A stretch of 64,000 bases of DNA from Microbulbifer elongatus (GCF_020524885.1 NZ_JAIVKJ010000002.1:868001-932000), one strand, 5' to 3'. Counted from the first letter of the stretch, positions 20,909 to 29,627 are shown. Notes: generated from the sequence alone by a model not told the origin. Made by a program: numbers and translations.

Positions 20909-21475
20909 TCAGCAGGCGGCCGCCAGTTCCTCTTCAGCAAGATCCCGGTAAATAGCCTGGTAAAGCTGTTTCACGCCATGGTGGAAATGACTGCTTTTAT
21001 TTTTAGCCAGGGTGTCGGTGATCTCATTCCAGTCGCTGTCCGTCAGGTGCTGATTTACCAGCGGCAGCAAGATTTCATTTTCTTTTTTCATATGCGCACG
21101 TTGCAGGGAAATATACTCCTGCGCGCTACTGAACAAGTGTTGCCTTTCCACTGCCGCGTCATTGGCGACCGCATAGAAAAGTTGGTTCATTTTACGCGTC
21201 GCTTCGGCAATCGCTTTGTGCTCCGCTGTGATTGTTACCACCACATCGCGGATATCCACGGGCTTGCCTAGTAATTTTTCGAATGCCAGGTCCTCTACCG
21301 GGTGGTGCCATTGATCCGGATAGACAGAAAAATAATCCAGCGCGTCCAGAATCATACTGAGGGTTGCGGGATCTCGCTCCTGTTGACCGAGCTCGTGCAG
21401 CAAAAGCTCAAATACATCCAGCAGGTTCTGCATGTGCTTGTGGTCATCGCACAGTTGCCGGTAGATACCATTCAT
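20909..21475 (-). CDS. hemerythrin HHE-domain protein
   Basis: 188 residues from the ATG at 21473-21475 (MNGIYRQLCDDHKHM), which has a full AAGGAGG seven bases upstream; the longer in-frame reading to 21502 is not needed. A hemerythrin-like four-helix bundle with HHE-type iron ligands: DDHKHM, QWHHPVEDLAFEKL, ITAEHKAI and AHMKKENEILLPL. Such proteins bind a diiron centre and are linked to oxygen or nitric-oxide handling; the exact ligand is unknown here. A perfect FNR box stands 66 bp upstream of the start, and the gene converges on fnr. Cytoplasmic, single gene. Confidence 0.9.
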   Translation of the reverse strand: MNGIYRQLCDDHKHMQNLLDVFELLLHELGQQERDPATLSMILDALDYFSVYPDQWHHPVEDLAFEKLLGKPVDIRDVVVTITAEHKAIAEATRKMNQLFYAVANDAAVERQHLFSSAQEYISLQRAHMKKENEILLPLVNQHLTDSDWNEITDTLAKNKSSHFHHGVKQLYQAIYRDLAEEELAAAC

Positions 21476-21540
21476 TAGGCGCCTCCTTGACGGTAGGGAC
21501 AATCGATAGTCCCATTGTTGTCTTTCGTCAGGGGGCAGGC

Positions 21541-21554
21541 TTGATCTGCATCAA
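21541..21554. promoter_or_regulatory. perfect FNR/Anr box upstream of the hemerythrin gene
   Basis: TTGAT-CTGC-ATCAA is an exact match to the FNR consensus. It is centred about 72 bp before the hemerythrin ATG, on its promoter side. Confidence 0.75.
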
Positions 21555-21661
21555 GCTGGATTCATATCGGGTGGAGGCAGATGCCGGCAGCGAAAAATAT
21601 GCGCTGCCGGCAACGGCGGGATAGGGGTTCTCAGGCCGATCTGCCCTGCAGGGAAGATTAG

Positions 21662-21697
21662 AAATGAGACTAGATATGAGACTAGAAATGAGACTAG
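21662..21697. repeat. three 12-bp tandem repeats carrying in-frame stop codons
   Basis: Three head-to-tail copies of A(A/T)ATGAGACTAG. On the minus strand each copy places a TAG in the lipoprotein reading frame, followed by a TAA, so the gene ends in four successive in-frame stops. Confidence 0.75.
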
Positions 21698-22098
21698 AAA
21701 TAATAGTCCCGAAGTTCGATTTCCTGCCAATCGTAGATTAGCTCGGCACCATCTGCAGTCACCAGGCGCACCTTGTCCGCCGTCAGGCAGTCAGACCAGC
21801 CAATGGTATTCGTGTCGGACATTTCTTCCCCACCGTGAACCTTCACCTGGGAGTCCCGCTGGGCCTGGTGGCAGTAGCGGGGAATCTCTCCGTCGATCAC
21901 CAGCTCCTGGCCGAGGTAGCTGCCGTAATTCAGCTGTGGCATGCGGTTCAGGTGGTAGCGGTCTTCCTCCGCCTGCAAAAAGTATTTGCCATTTACTTCA
22001 ATCACGGTGCCGGTGGCTGTGATGTCCTGCTGGGCCGGGTTGGCGGCACAGGCAGAGAACAGGGCGATGGGCAGTAACAGGCTTAGTCGAGAAGTCAT
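21694..22098 (-). CDS. small putative lipoprotein of unknown function
   Basis: 134 residues from the ATG at 22096-22098 (MTSRLSLLLPIALFSACAAN). A lipoprotein signal peptide ends in LFSAC, so the mature protein probably starts at Cys17 as a membrane-anchored lipoprotein. The rest, TGTVIEVNGKYFLQAEEDRYHL and GSYLGQELVIDGEI, resembles a small OB-like beta-barrel, which I cannot assign. Two cysteines (IPRYCHQ, WSDCLT) could form a disulfide. It follows the heme-utilisation genes on the same strand but has its own 75 bp leader with an inverted repeat, so linkage to heme uptake is not shown. Confidence 0.72.
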   Translation of the reverse strand: MTSRLSLLLPIALFSACAANPAQQDITATGTVIEVNGKYFLQAEEDRYHLNRMPQLNYGSYLGQELVIDGEIPRYCHQAQRDSQVKVHGGEEMSDTNTIGWSDCLTADKVRLVTADGAELIYDWQEIELRDYYF

Positions 22099-22104
22099 GT
22101 TTAT

Positions 22105-22134
22105 TACTCTTTGGTTATTTATTACCAAAGTAAC
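22105..22134. promoter_or_regulatory. inverted repeat upstream of the lipoprotein gene
   Basis: TACTCTTTGGT and ACCAAAGTAAC form an imperfect dyad around the AT-rich TATTTATT, 6 bp before the lipoprotein start. The position suits an operator; no regulator can be named. Confidence 0.4.
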
Positions 22135-22173
22135 AAACGACGATTGCAGTAGCGTTGCAGTTTTATTGCGCCG

Positions 22174-22722
22174 TTAGGCTGCGTCGCTCTTCTCTCTGTG
22201 GCCGTCTTTCAGGTGCAATGCCACTTGTTTTTCCATGCCCTCCAGGGCGTAGGCTTGGCCAAAGCCTTTGACGTAGCGCCCGCCACTGGGCTTGAGTTCG
22301 AACAGGTGAAAGTCTTCCAGCCCTTTCAGGTGGTCCATGACCGGCCCGAATTTTTCACGCAGTTGATCGATACGCTTTTGCCACTGGGGTAGGCCGCGTT
22401 CGATGCTGTACGCTTCAACGTTGAAGGTGACACGCAGGCGGGCAAAGGCCTGCTTGGTGTCTGCTTCATCCGCATTGAAAATCACTGATGCTCTGCTGTT
22501 TGTCTTGAGGTTGGCACAGTGCTCCGACAGCTCGGAAATATACAGATAGAATTTCCCATCGGCAGCGAGGAAGGGGGCGGTACTGGCGTGAGGCAGGCCG
22601 TCTTCTGTGAGAGTGGCGAGGTTCAGCAGTTTGCGGGTGGCGATAAAGTCCCGAACCTCGGCTACCAGGTCGGCGCCATCGTTTGTTGTCTGGACAGTTT
22701 GTTGTTCGTTTTTTTCGGTCAT
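22174..22722 (-). CDS. hutZ: HugZ/HutZ-family heme utilization protein
   Basis: 182 residues from the ATG at 22720-22722 (MTEKNEQQTVQ). A pyridoxamine 5'-phosphate oxidase-like split barrel with HutZ features: LLNLATLTEDGLPHASTAPF, YLYISELSEHCANLKTN, and the C-terminal FELKPSGGRYVKGFGQAYAL. HutZ-type proteins bind heme and are linked to its degradation or use as an iron source. The start lies 14 bp after the hutX stop, so the two are cotranscribed downstream of the heme receptor. There is no classical heme oxygenase gene in the window, so this is the best candidate for iron release from heme. Confidence 0.92.
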   Translation of the reverse strand: MTEKNEQQTVQTTNDGADLVAEVRDFIATRKLLNLATLTEDGLPHASTAPFLAADGKFYLYISELSEHCANLKTNSRASVIFNADEADTKQAFARLRVTFNVEAYSIERGLPQWQKRIDQLREKFGPVMDHLKGLEDFHLFELKPSGGRYVKGFGQAYALEGMEKQVALHLKDGHREKSDAA

Positions 22723-22736
22723 CTCTGACTCTCCCC

Positions 22737-23249
22737 TCAAAATTGTGCAGCGCCGGCACCTGCCAGCTGCTGTTTTAATTGCCTGAACCGCTCTACCTGT
22801 TCCGGGATCAATTTACGCTCGCTATCCCGGCCCAGAAACACTTTGAAGACACAGTTGCCACTGGGGGCGAGAAAGACCATGGAGTGGCTTTCAGAACCGC
22901 GGTGGGGCTTGCTCACAAAGGCGACTTCCGTAATGCCATCCACCAGAAGGTGACCGTGGAAGGGGTTTTTGTGGTGCATGAAGTTGTAGTAGCCGTGGGC
23001 AATGCTTCCTTTCGGAAACTCGCCTTTGAATTCAAACACGGAGCCCTCGTTTTGCACGATGGTGGTAACTTTGCCCCAGTTGGATAGCTCTTCAATGAGT
23101 TGCCAAACGGCATCACGCTCGGCGAGCGATGCCATGTGCAAGGGCAGGTTGGCAATAATTTCACGCACACTGGTATCGAGTTTTTTCGCCATTTGTTCCA
23201 GCGTGTAGCCGGCTTCACTGGCGAGTAATTCCTGTACCTGTCGCTGCAT
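22737..23249 (-). CDS. hutX: HutX/ChuX-family intracellular heme carrier
   Basis: 170 residues, the usual length. A short N-terminal helical part (EAGYTLEQMAKKLDTSVREI) is followed by the heme-binding fold with VTTIVQNEGSVFEFKGEFPKG, IAHGYYNFMHHKNPFHGHL and VAFVSKPHRGSESHSMVFL. HutX passes heme to HutZ in the cytoplasm. It starts 34 bp after the receptor stop and ends 14 bp before hutZ, giving receptor-hutX-hutZ as one leftward operon. Confidence 0.92.
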   Translation of the reverse strand: MQRQVQELLASEAGYTLEQMAKKLDTSVREIIANLPLHMASLAERDAVWQLIEELSNWGKVTTIVQNEGSVFEFKGEFPKGSIAHGYYNFMHHKNPFHGHLLVDGITEVAFVSKPHRGSESHSMVFLAPSGNCVFKVFLGRDSERKLIPEQVERFRQLKQQLAGAGAAQF

Positions 23250-23283
23250 TTCGAATATTCCAATGATGTAATGGTTGCGAATG

Positions 23284-25386
23284 TCAGAAGTGGTAGCTTG
23301 CAGACAGTTTAATGTTGCGGCCGGGCATATACAGCTGCTGGAAGGCCACGCGGTACTCTTCGTCCGTCAGGTTATCCAGCGCAAGCCCCAGCTTTACGCC
23401 GTTCAGGCTTCCCGCTGCTGGCTCCCAGGTCACGTAAGCGTCTGTCAGGGTGTAGCTGCTGTACTCCTCGGTGACTTCTTCGGGCAATTGCTTCTGGGCG
23501 GAGAGCGCGGAGGTGCGCAGTCCTGCCTTGAGGTCGCGTTGCAGGAAGTAGTAACCCAGGTCGAGTACGAACTTGTCCGCAGGGATACTGCTCAGGTAGC
23601 TATTGTCGGTGAGGTCTTTACCCTCGGTCTGGCCGTAGCTTGCAGACACTTCCAGGTCGTTCACCAGGTAGTTGGCGCCCAGCTCGAAACCTTTCAGTTC
23701 CGCTTCGTCCACGTTCAGGTAGGTGGTGTTCATGGGGAAGCCGAACATGGGGTGCGGGTTGATCACGACCTGCTCGATAAAGTTGTCCACTTTGTTGCGG
23801 AAAATCGACGCACTGGCAGTCAACTGGTCGTTCGCATCGGCGAGACCACGGAAAGCAAAGTCAGCGCGAAACTCGGTGTTGGCCGCCTTTTCTGCTTCAA
23901 GATCCGGGTTGGGGATAAACGTGTTGGCAAGAAAACCGAGCCCCATAAAACTGAAGTCGCCGTAGGCATAGTGCGTGCCCTGGGTGTACATCTCTTCCAC
24001 GCCCGGTGCACGAAAGGCTCTGGCGTAAGTGGCGCTCAGGTTTAGCCACTCGGCGGCTTTGACGGAGGCGGCGATGGACGGGGATACCGCGGTGTCTTCA
24101 CGGGCGGAATCGCTCAGTTGCTGGCTCTCGGCTTTATAACGGTCGTAGCGTGCACCCGGCGTCAGGGTGAACAGGTCGCCGAAGGTAAAGGCGGCCTGTG
24201 CGTAAAGACCGAGTACGTCCGTCTCGGCATTCAGGTTTTCCGGGCGGTTGTCGCCATCGCGCACGGTGGTGACGTCGTCCTGATACCAGTCGATGCCGTA
24301 GACCCACTGGGCGCCGAGACCTTCGGTGGCGTTAGTCAGGGCGATACCGGAGGTGGTGACTTCGGTGTTGTCGTTTTGACCCAGGGTACCGAGGGACGCG
24401 TCTCCCTGGGTGGGGCGGAATTCGTCGAACTGGGTGTCGTTGCGGTAAATAGACACTTTCGTTGTGTGGCTGGCGGCACCCTCGGTGTGCTTGCTTTTTC
24501 CTGCCTGGATCCAGTAGTTGGCGGTAACGTTCTGATCGGTGACATCGCGCTCTACCAGCGGGGAGCTGGTACCGACGTTGGCATTGGGGTTGGACGGTAC
24601 GCCTTCTTCGCGGTTGTTGTGACGGAAGGAGAGGTCAACGCGCTGGTTGTCGCTGATTTTTATGCTGCCGCGGGCAAGCAGGGCGGTGTTTTCACTGGCA
24701 CTGTTTTCCAGTTCTTCCCCGCCACCGATTTCCACGTTGTCGTGCTCGGACAAGGAGCTGTTAAGCAGGTAATCGAAATCGCCGGCCACGCCGTAAACAG
24801 CGGCGGTAGTTTCCGTGGAGTCACCGTTGGTGCCCAGTTCCTGTTTCATGTAGCCGCCGACAGCGTCGCCGTTCTTCAGCAGGTCTGAGGCGCTCTTGGT
24901 GGACATGGCCACCACACCGCCGACGGCGCCAGAGCCCCATAAACTGGAGGCGGGGCCTTTTTTCACTTCTACCTGCTTCAGTAGTTCCGTATCCAGCTGG
25001 TAGGTGCCACGGTGGCCGGAGTTGCAGTTCTGGCGGGCACCGTCGATGGTCTGCAGTACACGGACGCCAGACAGGCCACGGATGTTGGGGGCCTGGTTTG
25101 AATATCGGGGGCCGCCCACTACTTCAATGTTGGGCTCGTATTTGAGGGCCTGGGCAATGGATTCAGGCTGTTGTTCTTCTAGCTGTGCGCGTTCCACCAG
25201 TACGGTGCTTTTATCTCTTTCTTTCGCGCCCGGGTCGCGATCCGCGGCGACCACTACTTCACCGAATTGAATTACCGGCTGACTATCGTTCTCAGCATCG
25301 GTTACCTGCGACATTGCGTCACTGGCACTCATTGCCAGCACGGCCGCTGCGAGAGGATGGATTTTTGGAGTCTTGAACTGGCCCAT
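23284..25386 (-). CDS. TonB-dependent heme/hemoglobin receptor
   Basis: 700 residues. A signal peptide is followed by the plug domain (IRGLSGVRVLQTIDGARQNC, VEVKKGPASSLWGSGAVGG) and a 22-strand barrel ending in aromatic Phe (SASYHF). The extracellular FRAP box (YARAFRAPGVEEMY) and NPDL box (FIPNPDLEAEK), typical of bacterial heme receptors, are both present. A TonB-box-like VIQFGEVVVAAD lies after the signal peptide. It imports heme across the outer membrane using energy from the TonB-ExbB-ExbD complex encoded divergently. A Fur-like box lies in the shared promoter region, so induction under iron limitation is expected. Whether it prefers free heme or hemoglobin cannot be told. Confidence 0.94.
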   Translation of the reverse strand: MGQFKTPKIHPLAAAVLAMSASDAMSQVTDAENDSQPVIQFGEVVVAADRDPGAKERDKSTVLVERAQLEEQQPESIAQALKYEPNIEVVGGPRYSNQAPNIRGLSGVRVLQTIDGARQNCNSGHRGTYQLDTELLKQVEVKKGPASSLWGSGAVGGVVAMSTKSASDLLKNGDAVGGYMKQELGTNGDSTETTAAVYGVAGDFDYLLNSSLSEHDNVEIGGGEELENSASENTALLARGSIKISDNQRVDLSFRHNNREEGVPSNPNANVGTSSPLVERDVTDQNVTANYWIQAGKSKHTEGAASHTTKVSIYRNDTQFDEFRPTQGDASLGTLGQNDNTEVTTSGIALTNATEGLGAQWVYGIDWYQDDVTTVRDGDNRPENLNAETDVLGLYAQAAFTFGDLFTLTPGARYDRYKAESQQLSDSAREDTAVSPSIAASVKAAEWLNLSATYARAFRAPGVEEMYTQGTHYAYGDFSFMGLGFLANTFIPNPDLEAEKAANTEFRADFAFRGLADANDQLTASASIFRNKVDNFIEQVVINPHPMFGFPMNTTYLNVDEAELKGFELGANYLVNDLEVSASYGQTEGKDLTDNSYLSSIPADKFVLDLGYYFLQRDLKAGLRTSALSAQKQLPEEVTEEYSSYTLTDAYVTWEPAAGSLNGVKLGLALDNLTDEEYRVAFQQLYMPGRNIKLSASYHF

Positions 25387-25505
25387 GGCGGTGCCCCCTT
25401 TCTATACGTCCCGAGATGTGTTCCCAAGTGGATTGCCGTAACACCGATCATTTTTGTTGCCGGTTGGCACGGTTGCGCTGAAGCATAGCTGCACTTATTG
25501 TTAAT

Positions 25506-25524
25506 GTAAATGCAAACAATTATC
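25506..25524. promoter_or_regulatory. Fur-like box in the divergent heme-locus promoter
   Basis: The 19-mer GTAAATGCAAACAATTATC matches 13 of 19 positions of the Fur consensus. It sits between the receptor operon and the tonB operon, in an AT-rich island, and could control both directions. Confidence 0.55.
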
Positions 25525-25673
25525 GTTTGATATAAATTCATGGGGTTGCTAATCTTCGCTGAGTCAGATGGCCAGTCGGGCCGCCCATTGGGGTGGGGTT
25601 GAAAGGCCAAATGGCGTGGAAAACAAACAAGTGCCGTGGAGCACAAAATGGAAGGCAAAAACGAGGGCTCGTC

Positions 25674-26399
25674 GTGAAATGGCGCATAGCCATCATGGCG
25701 ATTCTGTCCTTTGCACTGCACGGGTGGTTGCTGTGGGCGACGCCGGCGCGGGAAGTGCCGGCGCCATCGGGTGTCGTGGCGCTGAAGCTGGGCCAGGTAA
25801 AGCTCGCCACTGCGGCCCCGCTACAGAAGTCCGTTGAGCAAGCGAAGGCGAAAAAGAATGCGGTGGAAAAAACGAATCCTGTTGAAGCATCCGTTAAACC
25901 GGTGAAGTCAGTTTCGCTCGAACCGCTCGAGAAAAAGCGCGCAAAGAAGTTGCTGGCCGAAAAGAAACACGGAGAGCAAAAGTCAGCACCGCAACAAACG
26001 GCTGCCTCACCAATATCCGCACCGATGTCTGAACCGATCCAGGACACCGTTGCGGATTCCGAGTCAACCCAGCAATCCAGCGCACCTGCTTCCGCTAAGC
26101 AGCAAAGTGTTGGCGAGGAACCGGTGCTGGTGGAGCGCCCGGCCTTTGCCAGTCCGCCAGGTGCGCCAGTCTATCCGGCGTTGGCGCGACAGCGGCGCCA
26201 GCAGGGCACGGTGGTGGTGGAAGTGCAGTTGGACCGCACCGGCGCACAAGTTGTGCGTCGCCTGTTGCAATCTTCCGGTGTAGAAAGTCTGGATGAGGCG
26301 GCGCTGAAAGCCGTGGAAGCCTGGAAATTTTTGCCCTATCGGGAAAATGGTCGCGCGCGGCTTTCCCGTGTGCGATTGCCCATTCGATTTTCTTTGTAA
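25674..26399 (+). CDS. tonB: TonB energy-transducing protein
   Basis: 241 residues from GTG 25674 (MKWRIAIMAILSFALHGWLL), which has GAGGG upstream; ATG 25611 would add 21 residues. The membrane anchor contains the SxxxH motif (SFALH) needed for coupling to ExbB/ExbD. A Lys/Ala/Glu-rich periplasmic spacer replaces the usual Pro-rich one, and a C-terminal TonB domain (PPGAPVYPALARQRRQQGTV to AWKFLPYRENG) contacts the receptor TonB box. It is first in tonB-exbB-exbD-hmuTUV and so is probably dedicated to heme uptake. Confidence 0.92.
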   Translation: MKWRIAIMAILSFALHGWLLWATPAREVPAPSGVVALKLGQVKLATAAPLQKSVEQAKAKKNAVEKTNPVEASVKPVKSVSLEPLEKKRAKKLLAEKKHGEQKSAPQQTAASPISAPMSEPIQDTVADSESTQQSSAPASAKQQSVGEEPVLVERPAFASPPGAPVYPALARQRRQQGTVVVEVQLDRTGAQVVRRLLQSSGVESLDEAALKAVEAWKFLPYRENGRARLSRVRLPIRFSL

Positions 26400-26436
26400 C
26401 GAGTTGCCCAGCAGGAAGTAAAAGAACGAGAGCATT

Positions 26437-27126
26437 ATGTTCGAGCATCAAACCTGGCCTGAATTTTTCGCCCAGCTCGGCCCCATGGGCTGGCCACTAC
26501 TGGTGGTGTCTGCCATCGCAATGGCATTGTTGGGGGAGCGCCTGTGGCTTCTGCTAACTACTGGCCACCGCGGTATCAGCGGGTCCTTCAAGCGTCTGCA
26601 CTGCACCGGTGAAGCCGAGCTGGATCAGTTGGCAAAAGTCTGCGAGCAGGAGCGAGCTCTTGCGAGTCACGCCACTGCACTGCTGCTGCAACATCGCAAT
26701 GTGAACAAGCCGCAGCGCGAAGAAATTGCCGCGGTATGGCTGCAGGACCAGCGCCGCCAGTTGCACAGTGGTCTCCGCCTTTTGATGGTGATTGGCGTCA
26801 TCAGCCCGCTGATGGGGCTGCTCGGTACGGTACTGGGGCTGATTGGTATGTTCGCCGGCCTCTCCGCCAGCAGTGATCCCGTAACCCCGGCACTGCTGGC
26901 GGACGGGCTGGGGATGGCGCTTAGCACGACAGCCGCAGGTCTGGTTGTTGCGCTTCCAGCCATCGCCGGTGCGCACCTGCTGGCGATCTGGAGCGATCGC
27001 GTAGTGGCTGACCTGGAGCACCTGTTCAACCGCGGCAACCTGTGGCTTGAAGGGCTGGACCCTTGCTGCAAGACGCCGGACGCCTGTGCGCGCGGGGCGG
27101 CAAATATCGCGGTGCCGGCTCAGTGA
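26437..27126 (+). CDS. exbB: ExbB-type proton channel subunit
   Basis: 229 residues with three membrane segments: one near the N-terminus (GWPLLVVSAIAMALLG) and a pair in the second half (LLMVIGVISPLMGLLGTVLGLIGMF and the GMALSTTAAGLVVALPAIAGAHLL region), the MotA/TolQ/ExbB layout. The conserved GLLGTVLGLI and ALSTTAAGL motifs are intact. With ExbD it forms the proton-driven motor that energises TonB. It starts 37 bp after tonB and overlaps exbD by 4 bp (GTGA). Confidence 0.93.
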   Translation: MFEHQTWPEFFAQLGPMGWPLLVVSAIAMALLGERLWLLLTTGHRGISGSFKRLHCTGEAELDQLAKVCEQERALASHATALLLQHRNVNKPQREEIAAVWLQDQRRQLHSGLRLLMVIGVISPLMGLLGTVLGLIGMFAGLSASSDPVTPALLADGLGMALSTTAAGLVVALPAIAGAHLLAIWSDRVVADLEHLFNRGNLWLEGLDPCCKTPDACARGAANIAVPAQ

Positions 27127-27563
27127 TCAATATCAATCCGCCAAACAAGCGGGAGTTTTCCCTTGCCAATCTGGCCCCGGACCTGACTCCGCTACTGGAT
27201 ATCATTTTTATCGTACTCGTGTTCCTGTTACTGACCGCGAATATGCGGTTGGCCTCCTTGCCCATGGACTTGCCGGCCAGTGAGCACATTGCGGCAATCA
27301 TGCCTTCGGAGCCGATCACGATTTCTCTGTCCAACCGCGGTCCGCACCTTTGGGGAATTGGGGATCGCGGTTTCAGCAACCAGGCGGAGTTTGAACAGGC
27401 GCTGTTAGTGGCCCTGTTGGCAGAGCCGGAGCGCGCGGTGGCTCTCGCCAGCGACCGCAATGTGCCGGTGCAAAGAATGCTGGATCTATTTGCGCTGTTG
27501 CAGAAGCAGGGGGTGGCGGTCGCGGAAATTGCGATGCAGCCCCATACCGCCAGCGCTCCCTGA
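27123..27563 (+). CDS. exbD: ExbD-type proton channel subunit
   Basis: 146 residues from the GTG at 27123, which overlaps the exbB stop as GTGA; this start puts the short cytoplasmic N-terminus at normal ExbD length. One membrane helix contains the essential aspartate (LTPLLDIIFIVLVFLLL), and the periplasmic domain follows (ITISLSNRGPHLWG to VPVQRMLDLFALLQKQGV). Partner of ExbB in proton-coupled TonB energisation. Translationally coupled to exbB. Confidence 0.92.
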   Translation: MININPPNKREFSLANLAPDLTPLLDIIFIVLVFLLLTANMRLASLPMDLPASEHIAAIMPSEPITISLSNRGPHLWGIGDRGFSNQAEFEQALLVALLAEPERAVALASDRNVPVQRMLDLFALLQKQGVAVAEIAMQPHTASAP

Positions 27564-27617
27564 CAAAAATTAATTCCCGATTGGGACAAACTGGTTTTTA
27601 TCGACTGGACTCGAACT

Positions 27618-28484
27618 ATGACTTTTTCAAAGGCTCGCGCGCGGAAGCGCTTTTTAAGTGATTTTTTGTCTGCCGTCGCTCTGTTGTGTATCGGCAATAT
27701 TGCCGTTGCCGCTCCAGAACGGGTGATTACCACCGGCCATTCCGTCACTGAGCTGGTGCTGGCCCTGGGCGCCGGCGACAGCCTGATTGCTGTCGACTCT
27801 TCCACGCGGCTGCCGGCTGACTTCAAAAAAGTGCCGGTAGTGGGTTATTACCGCCAGTTACCGGTTGAGGGACTGCTGGCACAGAACCCACAAGTGCTGA
27901 TCGGCGGCGAGCATATGGGCCCGCCGAATACCCTGACACTGCTGCAAAATTCCGGTGTGAAAATTGTGAGGCTACCGGAAGCACAAGATGGCAAGCAGTT
28001 GATTGCGAATATCGCTCGCCTCTCTGAAGTTCTGGAAAGGCCTGCGGATTCGGTAACGAAATACGTGGAGCATCAGCTGCAGTCCCTGAACAGCGCTCGC
28101 GCTTCTCTGTTAGTGGCTCCGCGCATTCTGTTTGTGCGCGCGCAGGAAGGTCGCGGCCTCAAAGCCGCCGGCACCGACACCAGCCCGGACAGCCTGATTC
28201 GTATGGCGGGCGGTGTGAATGCGGTGGCGTTTTCCGGTTACAAACAATTGTCGGACGAAGCGTTGATTGAGCTGCGCCCGGACTGGATTCTCTTTTCCAG
28301 TGACCAGGAGGCACAGCTGAAAGGCGGCACAGCACTGCTGGAATGGCAGCCGCTGCTGAAGCTGACCCCGGCTGGTAAAAACGGTGCTTTCTTTTCCGTA
28401 GACGGTTTTGCGCTGCTTGGCGGCATGGGGCTAGCCAGCCTGAATGAAGCCAGGAAGCTGAACGAGAAGTTTGCTCGGAACTGA
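27618..28484 (+). CDS. hmuT: periplasmic heme-binding protein of the heme ABC transporter
   Basis: 288 residues with a signal peptide (hydrophobic 14-31, AVA-A cleavage region). A class III periplasmic binding protein: RVITTGHSVTELVLALGAGD at the start, then VVGYYRQLPVEGLLAQNPQVLIGG, where the tyrosine matches the heme ligand of HmuT/ShuT proteins. The C-lobe contains LIRMAGGVNAV and ELRPDWIL. It collects heme delivered by the receptor and hands it to the HmuUV transporter encoded next. Confidence 0.93.
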   Translation: MTFSKARARKRFLSDFLSAVALLCIGNIAVAAPERVITTGHSVTELVLALGAGDSLIAVDSSTRLPADFKKVPVVGYYRQLPVEGLLAQNPQVLIGGEHMGPPNTLTLLQNSGVKIVRLPEAQDGKQLIANIARLSEVLERPADSVTKYVEHQLQSLNSARASLLVAPRILFVRAQEGRGLKAAGTDTSPDSLIRMAGGVNAVAFSGYKQLSDEALIELRPDWILFSSDQEAQLKGGTALLEWQPLLKLTPAGKNGAFFSVDGFALLGGMGLASLNEARKLNEKFARN

Positions 28485-28556
28485 CTCCGAAAATTGGCGG
28501 TGACGCTACCGGGTGCAACTTTGCCCCAATTCCTTTCATTTCGAGGTACCCCTCCC

Positions 28557-29612
28557 GTGGAATTTCGCCTGAGTGATAAAAGCCTGCTGCCAGCGCTAAT
28601 CGCGCTGTTACTGTTGGGGAGTTGCCTTTCTCTTGCGGTTGGCGCCATGACCATTGGCTGGGGGGATGTTCTTGCCGGACTGATGCACTGGAGCTGGCCC
28701 AGTATCCTGGATCAGGACGTGCCAGAACAATACGCGCTGGTGCTCGGAGAAATCCGTCTGCCGCGCCTGTTACTTGGCTTGATTGTTGGGGGCATCCTTG
28801 GTGTTTGTGGTGCAGTAATGCAGGGCATGTTTCGCAACCCTCTGGCCGAACCGGGCATTATCGGTGTCTCCTCCGGTGCCGCCGTGGGTGCCGGGATAGT
28901 GCTCGTTTTTGGCGCTGTGCTGGGCGCCTGGCTGGGCACGCACTCTGAAAAGTTGCAATGGCTTTTGTTGCCCGCGTTTGCCAGCACCGGAGCGATTTTT
29001 GCCACTTGGCTTGTGTATGTTCTTGGCGACCGTGGCCGGTCGGTGGTGATGATGTTGCTGGCGGGGGTTGCGATTTCTGCGCTGGCGGGCGCTGCGCTCG
29101 GAATGTTTGCCTACGTGGCCACCGACACCGCGCTGCGGGATATGACCATGTGGCAGCTGGGGTCCCTGTCTGGCGCCACCTGGACCAGCGTGCTCGTGGC
29201 CGGGTTGATATTTGCCACAAGTGCCGGCTTTCTATGGTCTCGCGCGAATGATCTCAATGCGCTGTTATTGGGAGAGTCGGAAGCGCGTCACCTGGGTGTG
29301 GACGTGAACGGCCTGAAACGGCAGATCATTGTGCTGAACGGTGTTGCTGTGGGTGCGGCCGTTTCCGTGTCGGGGATAATCGGTTTTATTGGGCTGGTGG
29401 TGCCGCATATCGTGCGGCTGCTGCGCGGTCCTGATCACCGCTACCTGATTCCCTACAGCGGGCTGCTGGGCGGTTTACTGCTGACGGTGGCGGACACGAT
29501 TGCGCGCAGCGTGTTTGCGCCGGCAGAAATGCCGGTAGGCATTCTCACTGCTCTGCTGGGTGCGCCTTTCTTTTTATTTTTGCTGTGGCAACAGCGCCGG
29601 CAAATTTTTTAA
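28557..29612 (+). CDS. hmuU: heme ABC transporter permease (FecCD family)
   Basis: 351 residues from the GTG at 28557 (MEFRLSDKSLLP), ten bases after GAGG; a TTG at 28494 in frame would add 21 residues that look like leader sequence. About ten membrane helices in FecCD/BtuC style. Motifs include EIRLPRLLLGLIVGGILGVCGAVMQGMFRNPLAEPGIIGVSSGA, abbreviated here to its ends EIRLPR and GIIGVSSGA, the coupling-helix GESEARHLGVDV, and the C-terminal GFIGLVVPHIVRLLRGPDHR. It forms the heme channel in the inner membrane with HmuV. Confidence 0.93.
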   Translation: MEFRLSDKSLLPALIALLLLGSCLSLAVGAMTIGWGDVLAGLMHWSWPSILDQDVPEQYALVLGEIRLPRLLLGLIVGGILGVCGAVMQGMFRNPLAEPGIIGVSSGAAVGAGIVLVFGAVLGAWLGTHSEKLQWLLLPAFASTGAIFATWLVYVLGDRGRSVVMMLLAGVAISALAGAALGMFAYVATDTALRDMTMWQLGSLSGATWTSVLVAGLIFATSAGFLWSRANDLNALLLGESEARHLGVDVNGLKRQIIVLNGVAVGAAVSVSGIIGFIGLVVPHIVRLLRGPDHRYLIPYSGLLGGLLLTVADTIARSVFAPAEMPVGILTALLGAPFFLFLLWQQRRQIF

Positions 29613-29627
29613 GGGAGGGAGTCATAA

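Noticed and set aside
20891-20918. Hairpin CGCCTGC/GCAGGCG as a terminator between fnr and the hemerythrin gene
   Set aside because: Short stem with a 14-nt loop, no T tract, and overlap with the hemerythrin coding end.
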